Shown here piece by piece: positions 1 through 5,470 of a stretch of DNA of 6,799 nucleotides. The notes beneath the pieces were generated by a model. That model was given only the letters and a program-made list of their open reading frames with translations. It was not told the origin of the DNA and searched no databases. Source of the stretch: G713 sp034717835 (GTDB lineage: Bacteria; Chloroflexota; Anaerolineae; B4-G1; SLSP01); the NCBI GenBank assembly GCA_034717835.1, contig JAYELZ010000010.1, forward strand, positions 1 through 6,799, read 5' to 3'. A program made the translations under genes and the position numbers. Positions within the stretch are counted from its first letter, which is position 1, and each line of letters starts with the position of its first letter.

Positions 1-78
1 GGCACCGAATTCCCACCAATCTTCGGCTCTCTCTAGCCCCGCTCTGATACGTACTCTTCCTGTTCACAGCCTTTAACG
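1..78 (-). promoter_or_regulatory. T-box riboswitch leader, 5' half of Stem I (cut by window edge)
   Basis: Read on the minus strand, the RNA from about position 78 leftward carries the ordered landmarks of T-box Stem I. An AGGAAGAGTACGT element (61-49) resembles the conserved GA/K-turn base of Stem I. It is followed by an AGAGAG bulge with GCC (about 33-25), then a five-pair apical helix CCGAA (26-22) with TTCGG (9-5). That helix encloses a GGTG (17-14), the GNUG-type loop. T-box leaders bind uncharged tRNA and switch on aminoacyl-tRNA synthetase or amino-acid biosynthesis and transport genes. The specifier codon lies on the 3' side of Stem I, beyond position 1, so the cognate amino acid cannot be read. 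The antiterminator (TGG-containing bulge) and the terminator are also outside. The identification rests on motif order and my knowledge of the family; no covariance search was run. Confidence 0.82.
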
Positions 79-84
79 TCCATA

Positions 85-113
85 TTTATACCACGCCCCG
101 CGAAAATTGTCAA
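85..113 (-). promoter_or_regulatory. sigma70-type promoter for the T-box transcript
   Basis: On the minus strand a perfect -35 TTGACA (113-108) is separated by exactly 17 nt (107-91) from TATAAA (90-85), which matches the -10 consensus at 5 of 6 positions. Transcription would start near 78, just upstream of the T-box Stem I landmarks, which fits a T-box leader beginning close to its 5' end. The ATG at 83-81 lies too close to the -10 box to be a start codon of this transcript. Confidence 0.85.
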
Positions 114-134
114 ATGACGGAGGTCTGCTTTATC

Positions 135-161
135 CACAGATTGCGCAGATAGCACAGATTG
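135..161. repeat. three 9-nt tandem units, CACAGATTG type
   Basis: Three consecutive nonamers, CACAGATTG, CGCAGATAG and CACAGATTG, occupy this stretch. The outer two are identical and the middle one differs at three positions. It is non-coding and lies about 22 bases behind the -35 of the leftward promoter. Short degenerate tandem repeats of this style are common between genes in some bacterial groups; no function is assigned. Confidence 0.6.
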
Positions 162-245
162 TTAGCATCTTTTTTTTGGCATCTTAGCGGTCAATTATCT
201 TTTTTAAGGGGATTCGCGGCCAGCTATACCAATCTGCTGAAGCCA

Positions 246-280
246 TTATCCCAAGTAATTTTGGGATAACTTGGGATAAC
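246..280. repeat. triple TTGGGATAA box (one inverted, two direct)
   Basis: TTATCCCAA (246-254) is the exact reverse complement of TTGGGATAA at 261-269, giving a 9-bp inverted repeat with a 6-nt loop. A second direct copy, TTGGGATAAC, follows at 271-280, exactly 10 nt after the first and so on the same face of the helix. The array lies between two divergent promoters, 55 nt upstream of the tat -35. It could be an operator for a dimeric regulator or simply a repeat relic; the sequence does not decide. Confidence 0.5.
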
Positions 281-335
281 TAGGAAGCGACTCCCTGGCA
301 CTAAGGGCGTCCTTCAAGGGCCAGAATGTATACCC

Positions 336-364
336 TTGACCGTCTGCCCCAATATCGTTATACT
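336..364 (+). promoter_or_regulatory. sigma70-type promoter of the tatA/B-tatC-MFS operon
   Basis: TTGACC (336-341, 5 of 6 consensus) and TATACT (359-364, 5 of 6) are separated by the ideal 17 nt. Predicted transcription start is near 371, leaving a leader of about 132 nt before the tatA/B start. It is the only well-formed promoter I find upstream of the tat genes and fits transcription of the three overlapping genes as one unit. Confidence 0.75.
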
Positions 365-421
365 GTGAACGCATGATAAATTGGCTCTTTGGGAATTCGC
401 GGGGTTGAGTTAGAATTAACC

Positions 422-454
422 ACGGATTAGCACGGAAAAAAGTAACTAATCCGT
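422..454 (+). promoter_or_regulatory. perfect 9-bp stem-loop in the tat leader
   Basis: ACGGATTAG (422-430) and CTAATCCGT (446-454) are exact reverse complements around a 15-nt A-rich loop. The element lies in the predicted 5' UTR, about 48 nt before the tatA/B start. No U-tract follows, so it is not a typical intrinsic terminator. It could affect mRNA stability or translation. It also resembles the imperfect CACGGATTAG/CACGGA repeats scattered in intergenic DNA of some genomes and may be no more than that. Confidence 0.5.
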
Positions 455-502
455 CTGATCTGTAGATGAAATTTAACTGAAATGTTAGCTAAGTGAGACC
501 AG

Positions 503-721
503 ATGGACATGCTAAATGTAGGCGGCGGCGAATTATTGCTCGTGCTACTGATCGGGTTGCTCTTCTTTGGCCCGGAGGAATTGCTAAAGATAGCCCGAAC
601 CGTGGGAAGCTACTTGCGTCAGAGCAAAACTCTCTGGAGCGAGATTCTCCAAGCCCTAGAGACGGATAATGAGGAACTCGGGGGAGGAACGGATGCGGGA
701 TCGCAAAATGACACCGCTTGA
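503..721 (+). CDS. tatA: twin-arginine translocase TatA/TatB-family subunit
   Basis: This 72-residue membrane protein belongs to the Tat pathway, which exports folded proteins bearing twin-arginine signal peptides. It shows the family plan: a short periplasmic N-terminus, one transmembrane helix (about residues 10-22, ELLLVLLIGLLFF), the F-G-P hinge (22-24), an amphipathic helix (about 25-45), and an acidic, polar tail. Glu10 at the head of the membrane helix (GELLLVLLIGLL) is more typical of TatB than TatA, so one subunit may serve both roles; the symbol is therefore provisional. The usual Pro in the G-P-x-x-L-P hinge is Leu28 here. The ATG at 503 has only a weak Shine-Dalgarno (GTGAG at 493-497); the ATG at 509 has none. 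The 3' end overlaps tatC by 29 bp, which supports co-transcription and coupled translation. Confidence 0.88.
   Translation: MDMLNVGGGELLLVLLIGLLFFGPEELLKIARTVGSYLRQSKTLWSEILQALETDNEELGGGTDAGSQNDTA
683..688 (+). promoter_or_regulatory. Shine-Dalgarno that fixes the tatC start
   Basis: GGAGGA inside the tatA/B coding sequence lies 4-5 nt before the ATG at 693. The in-frame ATG at 669 lies upstream of this site with no comparable motif, and the ATG at 708 is about 20 nt too far. The site therefore selects 693 as the tatC start. Confidence 0.7.
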
Positions 722-1391
722 ACACTTCGTGGCACTGCGCTTCCGGCTTCTGCGAGCGGTGCTGGCAGTCTGCGGTGGCACATTGGTAGGCTCGCTGATC
801 ACCAAGCCAGTGATCGAATGGCTACTCTGGCCGCTAGGAGAGAGCGCGGTGATTGTGTTGGGGCCAACAGAAGCCCCTATCGTTTACTTCAAGGTCTCTC
901 TCTGGCTGGGGTTGCTCTTAGCCTTGCCCTATCTGCTCTATCAACTTTACGCTTTCATCAAGCCGGGCCTCTATCCAGCTGAGCGCAAATACTTCTGGTT
1001 GCTAATACCAGGATCGCTCTTTGCTTTTCTCCTGGGCGGCGGATTTACCTTAGGGGCTTTTTTGCCGGTTACGCTACCCTTTTTACGCGAGTTTCTACCG
1101 AGCACGGTGCAGAGCACCTACTCGCTAGAGAAATATCTCTCTTTCGTCACCACGACGTTGTTAAGCCTCGGGTTAATTTTCCAGACCCCGTTAGTGCTTT
1201 ACTTCCTGGCGCGGGTGGGATTGGTGCAATACGCCGCTCTGCGCAAAGCGCGGAAGTTGGTGATCTTTGGCGCGGCACTTGTGGCGGCCATCATCACCCC
1301 GACCACAGACCCCTTCGTTATGTTGATGGTGATGTTGCCTTTCATCGCGTTATACGAGGTGGGTATCTGGTTGGCGCGGCTGGCGGAATGA
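693..1391 (+). CDS. tatC: twin-arginine translocase subunit TatC
   Basis: TatC is the multispanning core of the Tat translocase that recognises the twin-arginine signal peptide. The 232-residue product has the expected length and six hydrophobic segments. N-terminal MTPLEHFVALRFRLLRA (6-22) matches the family's cytoplasmic H-L-x-E-L-R-x-R helix, although the usual Glu before Leu-Arg is Ala14. The conserved loop YQLYAFIKPGLYPAERKY (83-100) contains Phe88 and Glu97, equivalents of the signal-peptide-binding residues Phe94 and Glu103 of E. coli. FQTP (163-166) carries Gln where E. coli has the membrane Glu170. ITPTTDP (201-207) precedes the last helices, as in the family. The start at 693 is chosen over 669 because of the Shine-Dalgarno at 683-688. 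The gene overlaps tatA/B by 29 bp and the next gene by ATGA. Recognition of the family is secure. Confidence 0.95.
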   Translation: MRDRKMTPLEHFVALRFRLLRAVLAVCGGTLVGSLITKPVIEWLLWPLGESAVIVLGPTEAPIVYFKVSLWLGLLLALPYLLYQLYAFIKPGLYPAERKYFWLLIPGSLFAFLLGGGFTLGAFLPVTLPFLREFLPSTVQSTYSLEKYLSFVTTTLLSLGLIFQTPLVLYFLARVGLVQYAALRKARKLVIFGAALVAAIITPTTDPFVMLMVMLPFIALYEVGIWLARLAE

Positions 1392-2848
1392 CCCGGCAAG
1401 GAGTTGCCGGGTCCAGAGAGTTACGCTGGTACGATTTTATCACTATCAACGCGCATCACTTGGGTATCAGCGTCCTCAACCAGACTACGTTGCCCCTGGC
1501 GCTCCCCTTACTGGTGCAGCAGTTCGTGGGAAGGGCAGCCCAAGGTACCTACTTTGGCCGGCTGCGGTTAGGTGGCTTGATGGTGGGCTTGCTCACTCAA
1601 GCGGTCATGGGATTGCTCTCCGATCACTGCCGCGCGCGATGGGGACGGCGGCGGCCCTTTATCCTCGGCGGCACGTTGGCTATCTTCCTGGTCATCGTGG
1701 CTTTCCTGCACATCACTGCAATGGAGGGACTGCGCGGGTTTTGGTATTTCTTCGGCGCGTATCTCCTCTTGCAAGCGGCGGTGAATACCTCCCTCGGCGC
1801 GGTGCAAGGTCTAATCCCAGATTTAGTACCGCCAGAAAAGCGGAGTATCTTTTCGGGGGGCAAAGCTCTCTTTGAGGTGCCTTTGCCGGTGATTCTGGTC
1901 GCCTTTGCCATCGCACCGCTGATCAGCGCCGGACGGCTGCCAGTTGGATTTCTGGTTGTCTCCGGCGTGCTGGCCGCCACACTTGCATTGACACTGCTGG
2001 TGCCGGAAGCGCCTCTTCAAAACGCTCCCGCTCCTATTGACTGGCTCCCCCTAGGGCGATTGGTATTGATGACCGGGGCCTTTACCGGCGTGATATTGGG
2101 TATGGGCGAGCTGGTCAGATGGAATGGCAAGCTCTGGCTGGCGGTTGCAGGCAGCTGGCCGATCTTCTTGGGGATGGGAACCATGGGTTTATTCGCCATG
2201 TGCGGCGCCATTGTGGGCGGAGTCTGGATCAGCATCCGTATCTCACTAGGCCGCAGCAAAACGAGAGCGGCCCCCACGTTTACCTGGTGGGTGATCAATC
2301 GGTTGGCTTTCCTGGTCGGGGCCTTCAACCTCTCCGGTTTTGTTCTCTATTTCATCCAGGCGCGGCTGGGACTGAGTGCCGAGGAATCTGCCGCGCCGGC
2401 CGGCCGGGTGATGTTGGTGGTTGGAATCACGCTGCTACTCGCAGTATTGCCCAGCGGCTGGTTGACTGACCGGTGGGGAAATGGGTATCTTGTAACTGCT
2501 AGTGGTTTGACCGCTGGCGCGGGGACGTTTCTTTTACTCCTGGCGCCAACGTTGGGCCACATTTATGCCGGCGGAGCCATCATCGGTCTGGCAACCGGCG
2601 TCTTCTACACAGCGAACTGGGCGCTGGGTGTGGAACTCGTCCCACAAGCGGAGGCCGGACGTTATCTGGGCATAGCCAATCTGGCCGGTGCGGGCGCCGG
2701 CGCAATCGGCTCCTACATTGGCGGCCCCATCGCCGATTACGTCACCCTCCACGTCCCGGAGATCCCGGGGGCCGGATACCTCCTGCTCTTCTGCATCTAC
2801 GGTCTCTTATTTCTCTTTTCGGGGCTATTGGCCGCGAGGGAACTATAG
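1388..2848 (+). CDS. major facilitator superfamily transporter, substrate unknown
   Basis: This is a 486-residue integral membrane protein with about 12 hydrophobic segments in two halves. The first half carries a strong MFS motif A between helices 2 and 3, GLLSDHCRARWGRRRPF (75-91), and the second half a degenerate copy, GWLTDRWGNG (357-366). PDLVPPEKR (144-152) and ELVPQAEAGRYLGIANL (416-432) look like the matching motifs of the two halves. The WGRRRPF form resembles sugar transporters of the SLC45/GPH sucrose-symporter type, but that is a hint and not a substrate assignment. The ATG at 1388 overlaps the tatC TGA (ATGA), implying translational coupling. A transporter fused to a tat operon probably reflects shared transcription and not a role in protein export. 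No clear terminator follows the stop codon. Confidence 0.85.
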   Translation: MTRQGVAGSRELRWYDFITINAHHLGISVLNQTTLPLALPLLVQQFVGRAAQGTYFGRLRLGGLMVGLLTQAVMGLLSDHCRARWGRRRPFILGGTLAIFLVIVAFLHITAMEGLRGFWYFFGAYLLLQAAVNTSLGAVQGLIPDLVPPEKRSIFSGGKALFEVPLPVILVAFAIAPLISAGRLPVGFLVVSGVLAATLALTLLVPEAPLQNAPAPIDWLPLGRLVLMTGAFTGVILGMGELVRWNGKLWLAVAGSWPIFLGMGTMGLFAMCGAIVGGVWISIRISLGRSKTRAAPTFTWWVINRLAFLVGAFNLSGFVLYFIQARLGLSAEESAAPAGRVMLVVGITLLLAVLPSGWLTDRWGNGYLVTASGLTAGAGTFLLLLAPTLGHIYAGGAIIGLATGVFYTANWALGVELVPQAEAGRYLGIANLAGAGAGAIGSYIGGPIADYVTLHVPEIPGAGYLLLFCIYGLLFLFSGLLAAREL

Positions 2849-2891
2849 CGCGCCGTTCATATACCATTTTAGATTTGAAAGGAGTCGCCAC

Positions 2892-2945
2892 GTGGAATAC
2901 CACACCAACGATGACGAAAATGTTTCACTAACACAAACGACCTGA
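2892..2945 (+). CDS. possible 17-codon small ORF or gene remnant
   Basis: An ideal Shine-Dalgarno AAAGGAG (2878-2884) is followed after 7 nt by GTG (2892) and 17 codons ending in TGA (2943-2945). The peptide would be polar and acidic, beginning MEYHTNDDEN and ending in Thr-Thr, with no membrane segment, no runs of one amino acid and no motif I recognise. It is not a typical attenuation leader peptide. It sits between the transporter and manA, 10 nt before a heptanucleotide repeat, so it may be the surviving start of a lost gene, a regulatory leader ORF, or chance. No clear promoter is visible just upstream. Confidence 0.22.
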   Translation: MEYHTNDDENVSLTQTT

Positions 2946-2955
2946 TTTTAAAGCA

Positions 2956-3004
2956 GACTTTAGACATTTGACTTGCGACTTTAGACTTGCGACTTTAGAC
3001 TTAT
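2956..3004 (+). repeat. seven-unit heptanucleotide tandem repeat, GACTTTA/GACTTGC type
   Basis: Seven contiguous 7-nt units all begin with GAC: GACTTTA, GACATTT, GACTTGC, GACTTTA, GACTTGC, GACTTTA and GACTTAT. The array ends six nt before the AGGAGG of manA, so it forms the distal 5' UTR or promoter-proximal DNA of that gene. Heptanucleotide repeats (STRR) are known from filamentous cyanobacteria; whether this array is related is unknown. The unit length is not a multiple of three, so changes in copy number would shift any reading frame running through it. Confidence 0.85.
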
Positions 3005-3010
3005 CTTCAG

Positions 3011-3016
3011 AGGAGG
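3011..3016 (+). promoter_or_regulatory. Shine-Dalgarno that fixes the manA GTG start
   Basis: AGGAGG is a six-base perfect Shine-Dalgarno placed 5 nt before GTG at 3022. The only longer in-frame option, TTG at 2968, lies inside the heptanucleotide repeat and has no ribosome site, so 3022 is the start. Confidence 0.85.
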
Positions 3017-3021
3017 TTGAA

Positions 3022-4230
3022 GTGCCAATATTTGAGCTAACAGCGCGACCTTACCGGTTGCGCAATCGAATACAACATTACGTCTGGGGAACGCGGGACG
3101 CGGCGGCGTTTATTCCCCGGCTCTTGAGGGAGACGGTGGAACCGGGCCGGCCTTACGCGGAGTTGTGGATTGGCGCGCATCCCAAAGCGCCTTCGCAAGT
3201 GCTTTCTAACGCGGATGCGGCGCCATTGGGCGCGCTGATCGCGGCGGAGCCGGAGGCGTGGCTAGGTGGGGCGGTGGCCCGCCGGTTCGGGGCAGAGCTG
3301 CCCTTTCTCCTCAAGGTGCTCTCGGCGGCAGAATCGCTCTCCATCCAGGCGCATCCCACTCAAGAGCAGGCGGTGCGGCTGCATGAACGCGACCCGGAGC
3401 ATTATCCCGACGCCAACCACAAGCCGGAGGTGGCGGTGGCGTTGGACGGGTTGACGGCGCTGGTCGGGTTCAAGCCACGGGCGGAATTGAGGGCAGCGTT
3501 ATCCGCGTACCCCGAGATCGCGGAGTTTGGCGGCGCGAGAGAGTTGGCGGACGAGACGGCTTTGCACGAGTTCTACGCACAGTTGCTGCGGCGCGCGCTG
3601 GCGGAGCCGGAGGCGTTGGAGGCGGCGACAGCGCGGTTGGCTCACCGGCTGACGGAACGGCGGTCAACGTTGAGCGAGACGGAACGCCTCTTCTTGCAGC
3701 TGCGCGTCAAATACGGTGGCGCGGATGTGGGACTCTGCTCGCTCTTCCTCTTCAACCTGCTCCATTTGCAGCCGGGCGAAGGAGTTTACACGGAGGCCGG
3801 CGTGCCGCACGCCTATCTGCGCGGCAACATCATTGAGTGCATGGCAAACTCCGATAACGTGGTGCGCGCCGGGCTGACGCCCAAGTTCAAGGATGTGGAG
3901 ACGCTGGTGGAGATTCTCACGCCACGGATGGGACCTGCGCCGGTATCGGCCGGGGAGCGCGAGGCCGGCTGGGTGATCTACCGGACCCCAGCGACGGAAT
4001 TCGAGCTCGGCCGCCGGGAGTTAGCTGCCGGGGAGCGTGTGGAAATCGTTACCGGCGGGCGGATCGAGATCTACTTGGTCACGCGGGACAGCGTACATTT
4101 GCGTTGGGCTAAAGACACGGCCGCTTATGGACGTGGAGCAAGTTTCGTCGTCCCGGCGCTAGTGGAACGGTTCGTGTTGGCGGCAGAGGACGCAGCGGAA
4201 ATCTTCCGGGTGCGGGTGCCGGGAGAATAG
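3022..4230 (+). CDS. manA: mannose-6-phosphate isomerase, class I
   Basis: This zinc enzyme interconverts mannose 6-phosphate and fructose 6-phosphate in the cytosol, linking mannose use or GDP-mannose supply to glycolysis. The 402-residue product has the class I signature. SIQAHP gives zinc ligands Gln109 and His111, HKPEVAVAL gives Glu136, and GVPHAYLRGN gives His263. MANSDNVVRAGLTPKFKD (274-291) is the most conserved family block and includes Arg282, the equivalent of the catalytic Arg of fungal and enterobacterial enzymes. N-terminal YVWGT (21-25) is also typical. The GTG start is set by AGGAGG at 3011-3016. Base composition differs from the neighbours: bases 3241-3300 are 48/60 G+C, while 5761-5820 in rimI are 25/60. 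The gene appears monocistronic, separated by 173 nt from the transporter and by 79 nt from tsaE. I see no clear promoter or strong terminator for it. Confidence 0.95.
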   Translation: MPIFELTARPYRLRNRIQHYVWGTRDAAAFIPRLLRETVEPGRPYAELWIGAHPKAPSQVLSNADAAPLGALIAAEPEAWLGGAVARRFGAELPFLLKVLSAAESLSIQAHPTQEQAVRLHERDPEHYPDANHKPEVAVALDGLTALVGFKPRAELRAALSAYPEIAEFGGARELADETALHEFYAQLLRRALAEPEALEAATARLAHRLTERRSTLSETERLFLQLRVKYGGADVGLCSLFLFNLLHLQPGEGVYTEAGVPHAYLRGNIIECMANSDNVVRAGLTPKFKDVETLVEILTPRMGPAPVSAGEREAGWVIYRTPATEFELGRRELAAGERVEIVTGGRIEIYLVTRDSVHLRWAKDTAAYGRGASFVVPALVERFVLAAEDAAEIFRVRVPGE

Positions 4231-4274
4231 CCACGAGTTCAGCCCGCGGGTCTGAAAATGATGCTGAACACTCT

Positions 4275-4303
4275 TTCACGCCGCGCGCGCTTTATAGTAT
4301 AAT
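4275..4303 (+). promoter_or_regulatory. promoter of the tsaE operon, leaderless type
   Basis: A perfect -10 TATAAT (4298-4303) is preceded, after a 17-nt spacer, by TTCACG (4275-4280, 4 of 6 of the -35 consensus). Transcription starting 7 nt after the -10 would begin at 4310, the A of the tsaE ATG. The bases between TATAAT and ATG are GCCCCC with no Shine-Dalgarno, so a leaderless mRNA is the simplest reading. Confidence 0.75.
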
Positions 4304-4309
4304 GCCCCC

Positions 4310-4813
4310 ATGCCTATTTTAGACTCTCAAACCTTTGAGTTCATCAGTCGCAGCCCCAAGCAGACCTGCCGCCTGGGCGCGCGTTTGGGCGCGCTGGTGC
4401 AAGGCGGTGACGTGATCGCTTTAGAAGGCGAATTAGGAGCGGGCAAGACGCTATTCGCGCAAGGTGTGGGGCATGGTTGGGGAGCGAGCACTCGTCTCAT
4501 CAGCCCTTCCTACGTCCTGGTGCGCCGCCATGAGCGTCCACAGGATGCTCAAAAGATCTACCACATTGACCTCTACCGGCTAAATACGCCAGGTGAAATT
4601 ATAGACCTGGGATTGGAAGAGTTATTTGAAGCCGCGCAGAGCATTTGCGTTGTGGAGTGGGCTAATCGTGCTCCTGGTATTTTCCCCACAGACCATCTCT
4701 GGGTTGAGTTCCGGTGGTTGGATGAATACCGGCGCTCGCTGATCTTTCGAGCCACTGGAGAGCGATATACCGTGCTGTTGCAACAATATCATAAGGAACT
4801 AATAGGAAAATAA
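4310..4813 (+). CDS. tsaE: tRNA t6A37 threonylcarbamoyltransferase complex ATPase TsaE
   Basis: TsaE is the small ATPase that drives turnover of the TsaB-TsaD complex making N6-threonylcarbamoyladenosine at position 37 of ANN-decoding tRNAs. The 167-residue length is usual. Walker A is GELGAGKT (40-47). SPSYVL (65-70) corresponds to the family's S-P-T-F-x-L switch region, HIDLYRL (85-91) holds the conserved Asp87, and VVEWANR (114-120) contains the conserved Glu-Trp. The N-terminal SPKQTCRLGARLG (15-27) is the typical start of the family, which supports the ATG at 4310 even though there is no Shine-Dalgarno; the promoter placement suggests a leaderless transcript. The stop codon shares one base with the tsaB start (TAATG), so translation of the pair is probably coupled. 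TsaC and TsaD are not in this window. Confidence 0.96.
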   Translation: MPILDSQTFEFISRSPKQTCRLGARLGALVQGGDVIALEGELGAGKTLFAQGVGHGWGASTRLISPSYVLVRRHERPQDAQKIYHIDLYRLNTPGEIIDLGLEELFEAAQSICVVEWANRAPGIFPTDHLWVEFRWLDEYRRSLIFRATGERYTVLLQQYHKELIGK

Positions 4814-5463
4814 TGCTCTTAGCTATAGATACCGCTACTAATCATTCCAGCATCGCGCTCCATGATGGGCAGACTCTCCGAGGCGAGTTTACTTGGGAGT
4901 CGATCAATCGCCACACGGTGACGTTGACGCCGCATATCAACAATCTATTAACAGAGATAGGAATATCCCCGGCGGAGTTAAGCGCCATTGCAGTTTGTAA
5001 AGGGCCGGGTTCCTATACCGGAGTCCGCATCGGAGTAGCTCTGGCTAAAGGGATGGCTCTCACGCAACAGATTCCTCTCATTGGCATCACTACGTTGGAT
5101 ATTCTAATGGTGGCACAACCGCCTAGCCCCCGCGCAGTTTATGCGATCTTGGCGGTGGGACGCAAACGCATTGGTTACGTGCGCTATCGCTATCAAGATG
5201 TGGCCGGCTGGCAGGCCGAAACCGAACTCGATATTGTGGAATGGGCGCAGATGCCCGGCCGGATCCGCGAACCGGCGATTGTCGTAGGAGAAATTTCAGC
5301 ACAAGGGCACGCGGTCTTAGCCACGCTGCAAGAGGAAGTAGAGGTTCCGGTTCCCGCCCAACATCTGCGACGAGCCGGCTTTCTGGCAGAGTTGGCTGGG
5401 GCCGAACTCCGCGCTGGTGAAGTAGGCGATCCCGCGTTGCTGGTACCAATCTACGCCCGCTAA
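4813..5463 (+). CDS. tsaB: tRNA t6A37 complex dimerization subunit TsaB (YeaZ)
   Basis: TsaB is the catalytically inactive ASKHA-fold paralogue that holds TsaD in the t6A-forming complex. The product has 216 residues. It opens with the family's MLLAIDTATNHSSIAL (1-16), has the diagnostic GPGSYTGVRIG (64-74) within a segment CKGPGSYTGVRIGVALAKG, and ends with PALLVPIYAR (207-216), a usual TsaB terminus. His34 in the NRHTVTL segment sits where the family has its H-s-e/H-t-x-x-L helix. The middle part, around AVGRKRIGYVRYRY (114-127), is less conserved and differs from the D-A-R-x-x-E-V-Y form common in proteobacteria. The ATG shares its A with the tsaE stop; AGGA (4804-4807) gives a modest ribosome site. 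rimI follows after 7 nt. Confidence 0.95.
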   Translation: MLLAIDTATNHSSIALHDGQTLRGEFTWESINRHTVTLTPHINNLLTEIGISPAELSAIAVCKGPGSYTGVRIGVALAKGMALTQQIPLIGITTLDILMVAQPPSPRAVYAILAVGRKRIGYVRYRYQDVAGWQAETELDIVEWAQMPGRIREPAIVVGEISAQGHAVLATLQEEVEVPVPAQHLRRAGFLAELAGAELRAGEVGDPALLVPIYAR

Positions 5464-5470
5464 AACCAAG

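Larger units (their letters stand above)
114..335. other. non-coding region between divergent promoters
   Basis: No credible gene lies between the leftward T-box promoter and the rightward tat promoter. The stretch contains a 9-nt tandem repeat (135-161), a run of eight T (170-177) flanked by two copies of GCATCTT (165-171 and 179-185), three TTGGGATAA boxes (246-280), and a short hairpin (CTGGC 295-299 with GCCAG 320-324) ending 11 nt before the -35 of the tat promoter. Any of these could be regulatory, but no known operator is recognised. Confidence 0.6.

Noticed and set aside
669..692. Eight-residue N-terminal extension of tatC from ATG at 669
   Set aside because: No ribosome site precedes it, whereas GGAGGA stands right before the ATG at 693, and TatC similarity begins only after that.
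2968..3021. 18-residue N-terminal extension of manA from TTG at 2968
   Set aside because: The extension is translated from the heptanucleotide repeat and lacks a ribosome site, while GTG at 3022 has a perfect AGGAGG.
4237..4269. Inverted repeat GTTCAGC/GCTGAAC after manA as a terminator
   Set aside because: The stem is only 7 bp with a 19-nt loop and no U-tract follows, so it does not qualify as an intrinsic terminator.
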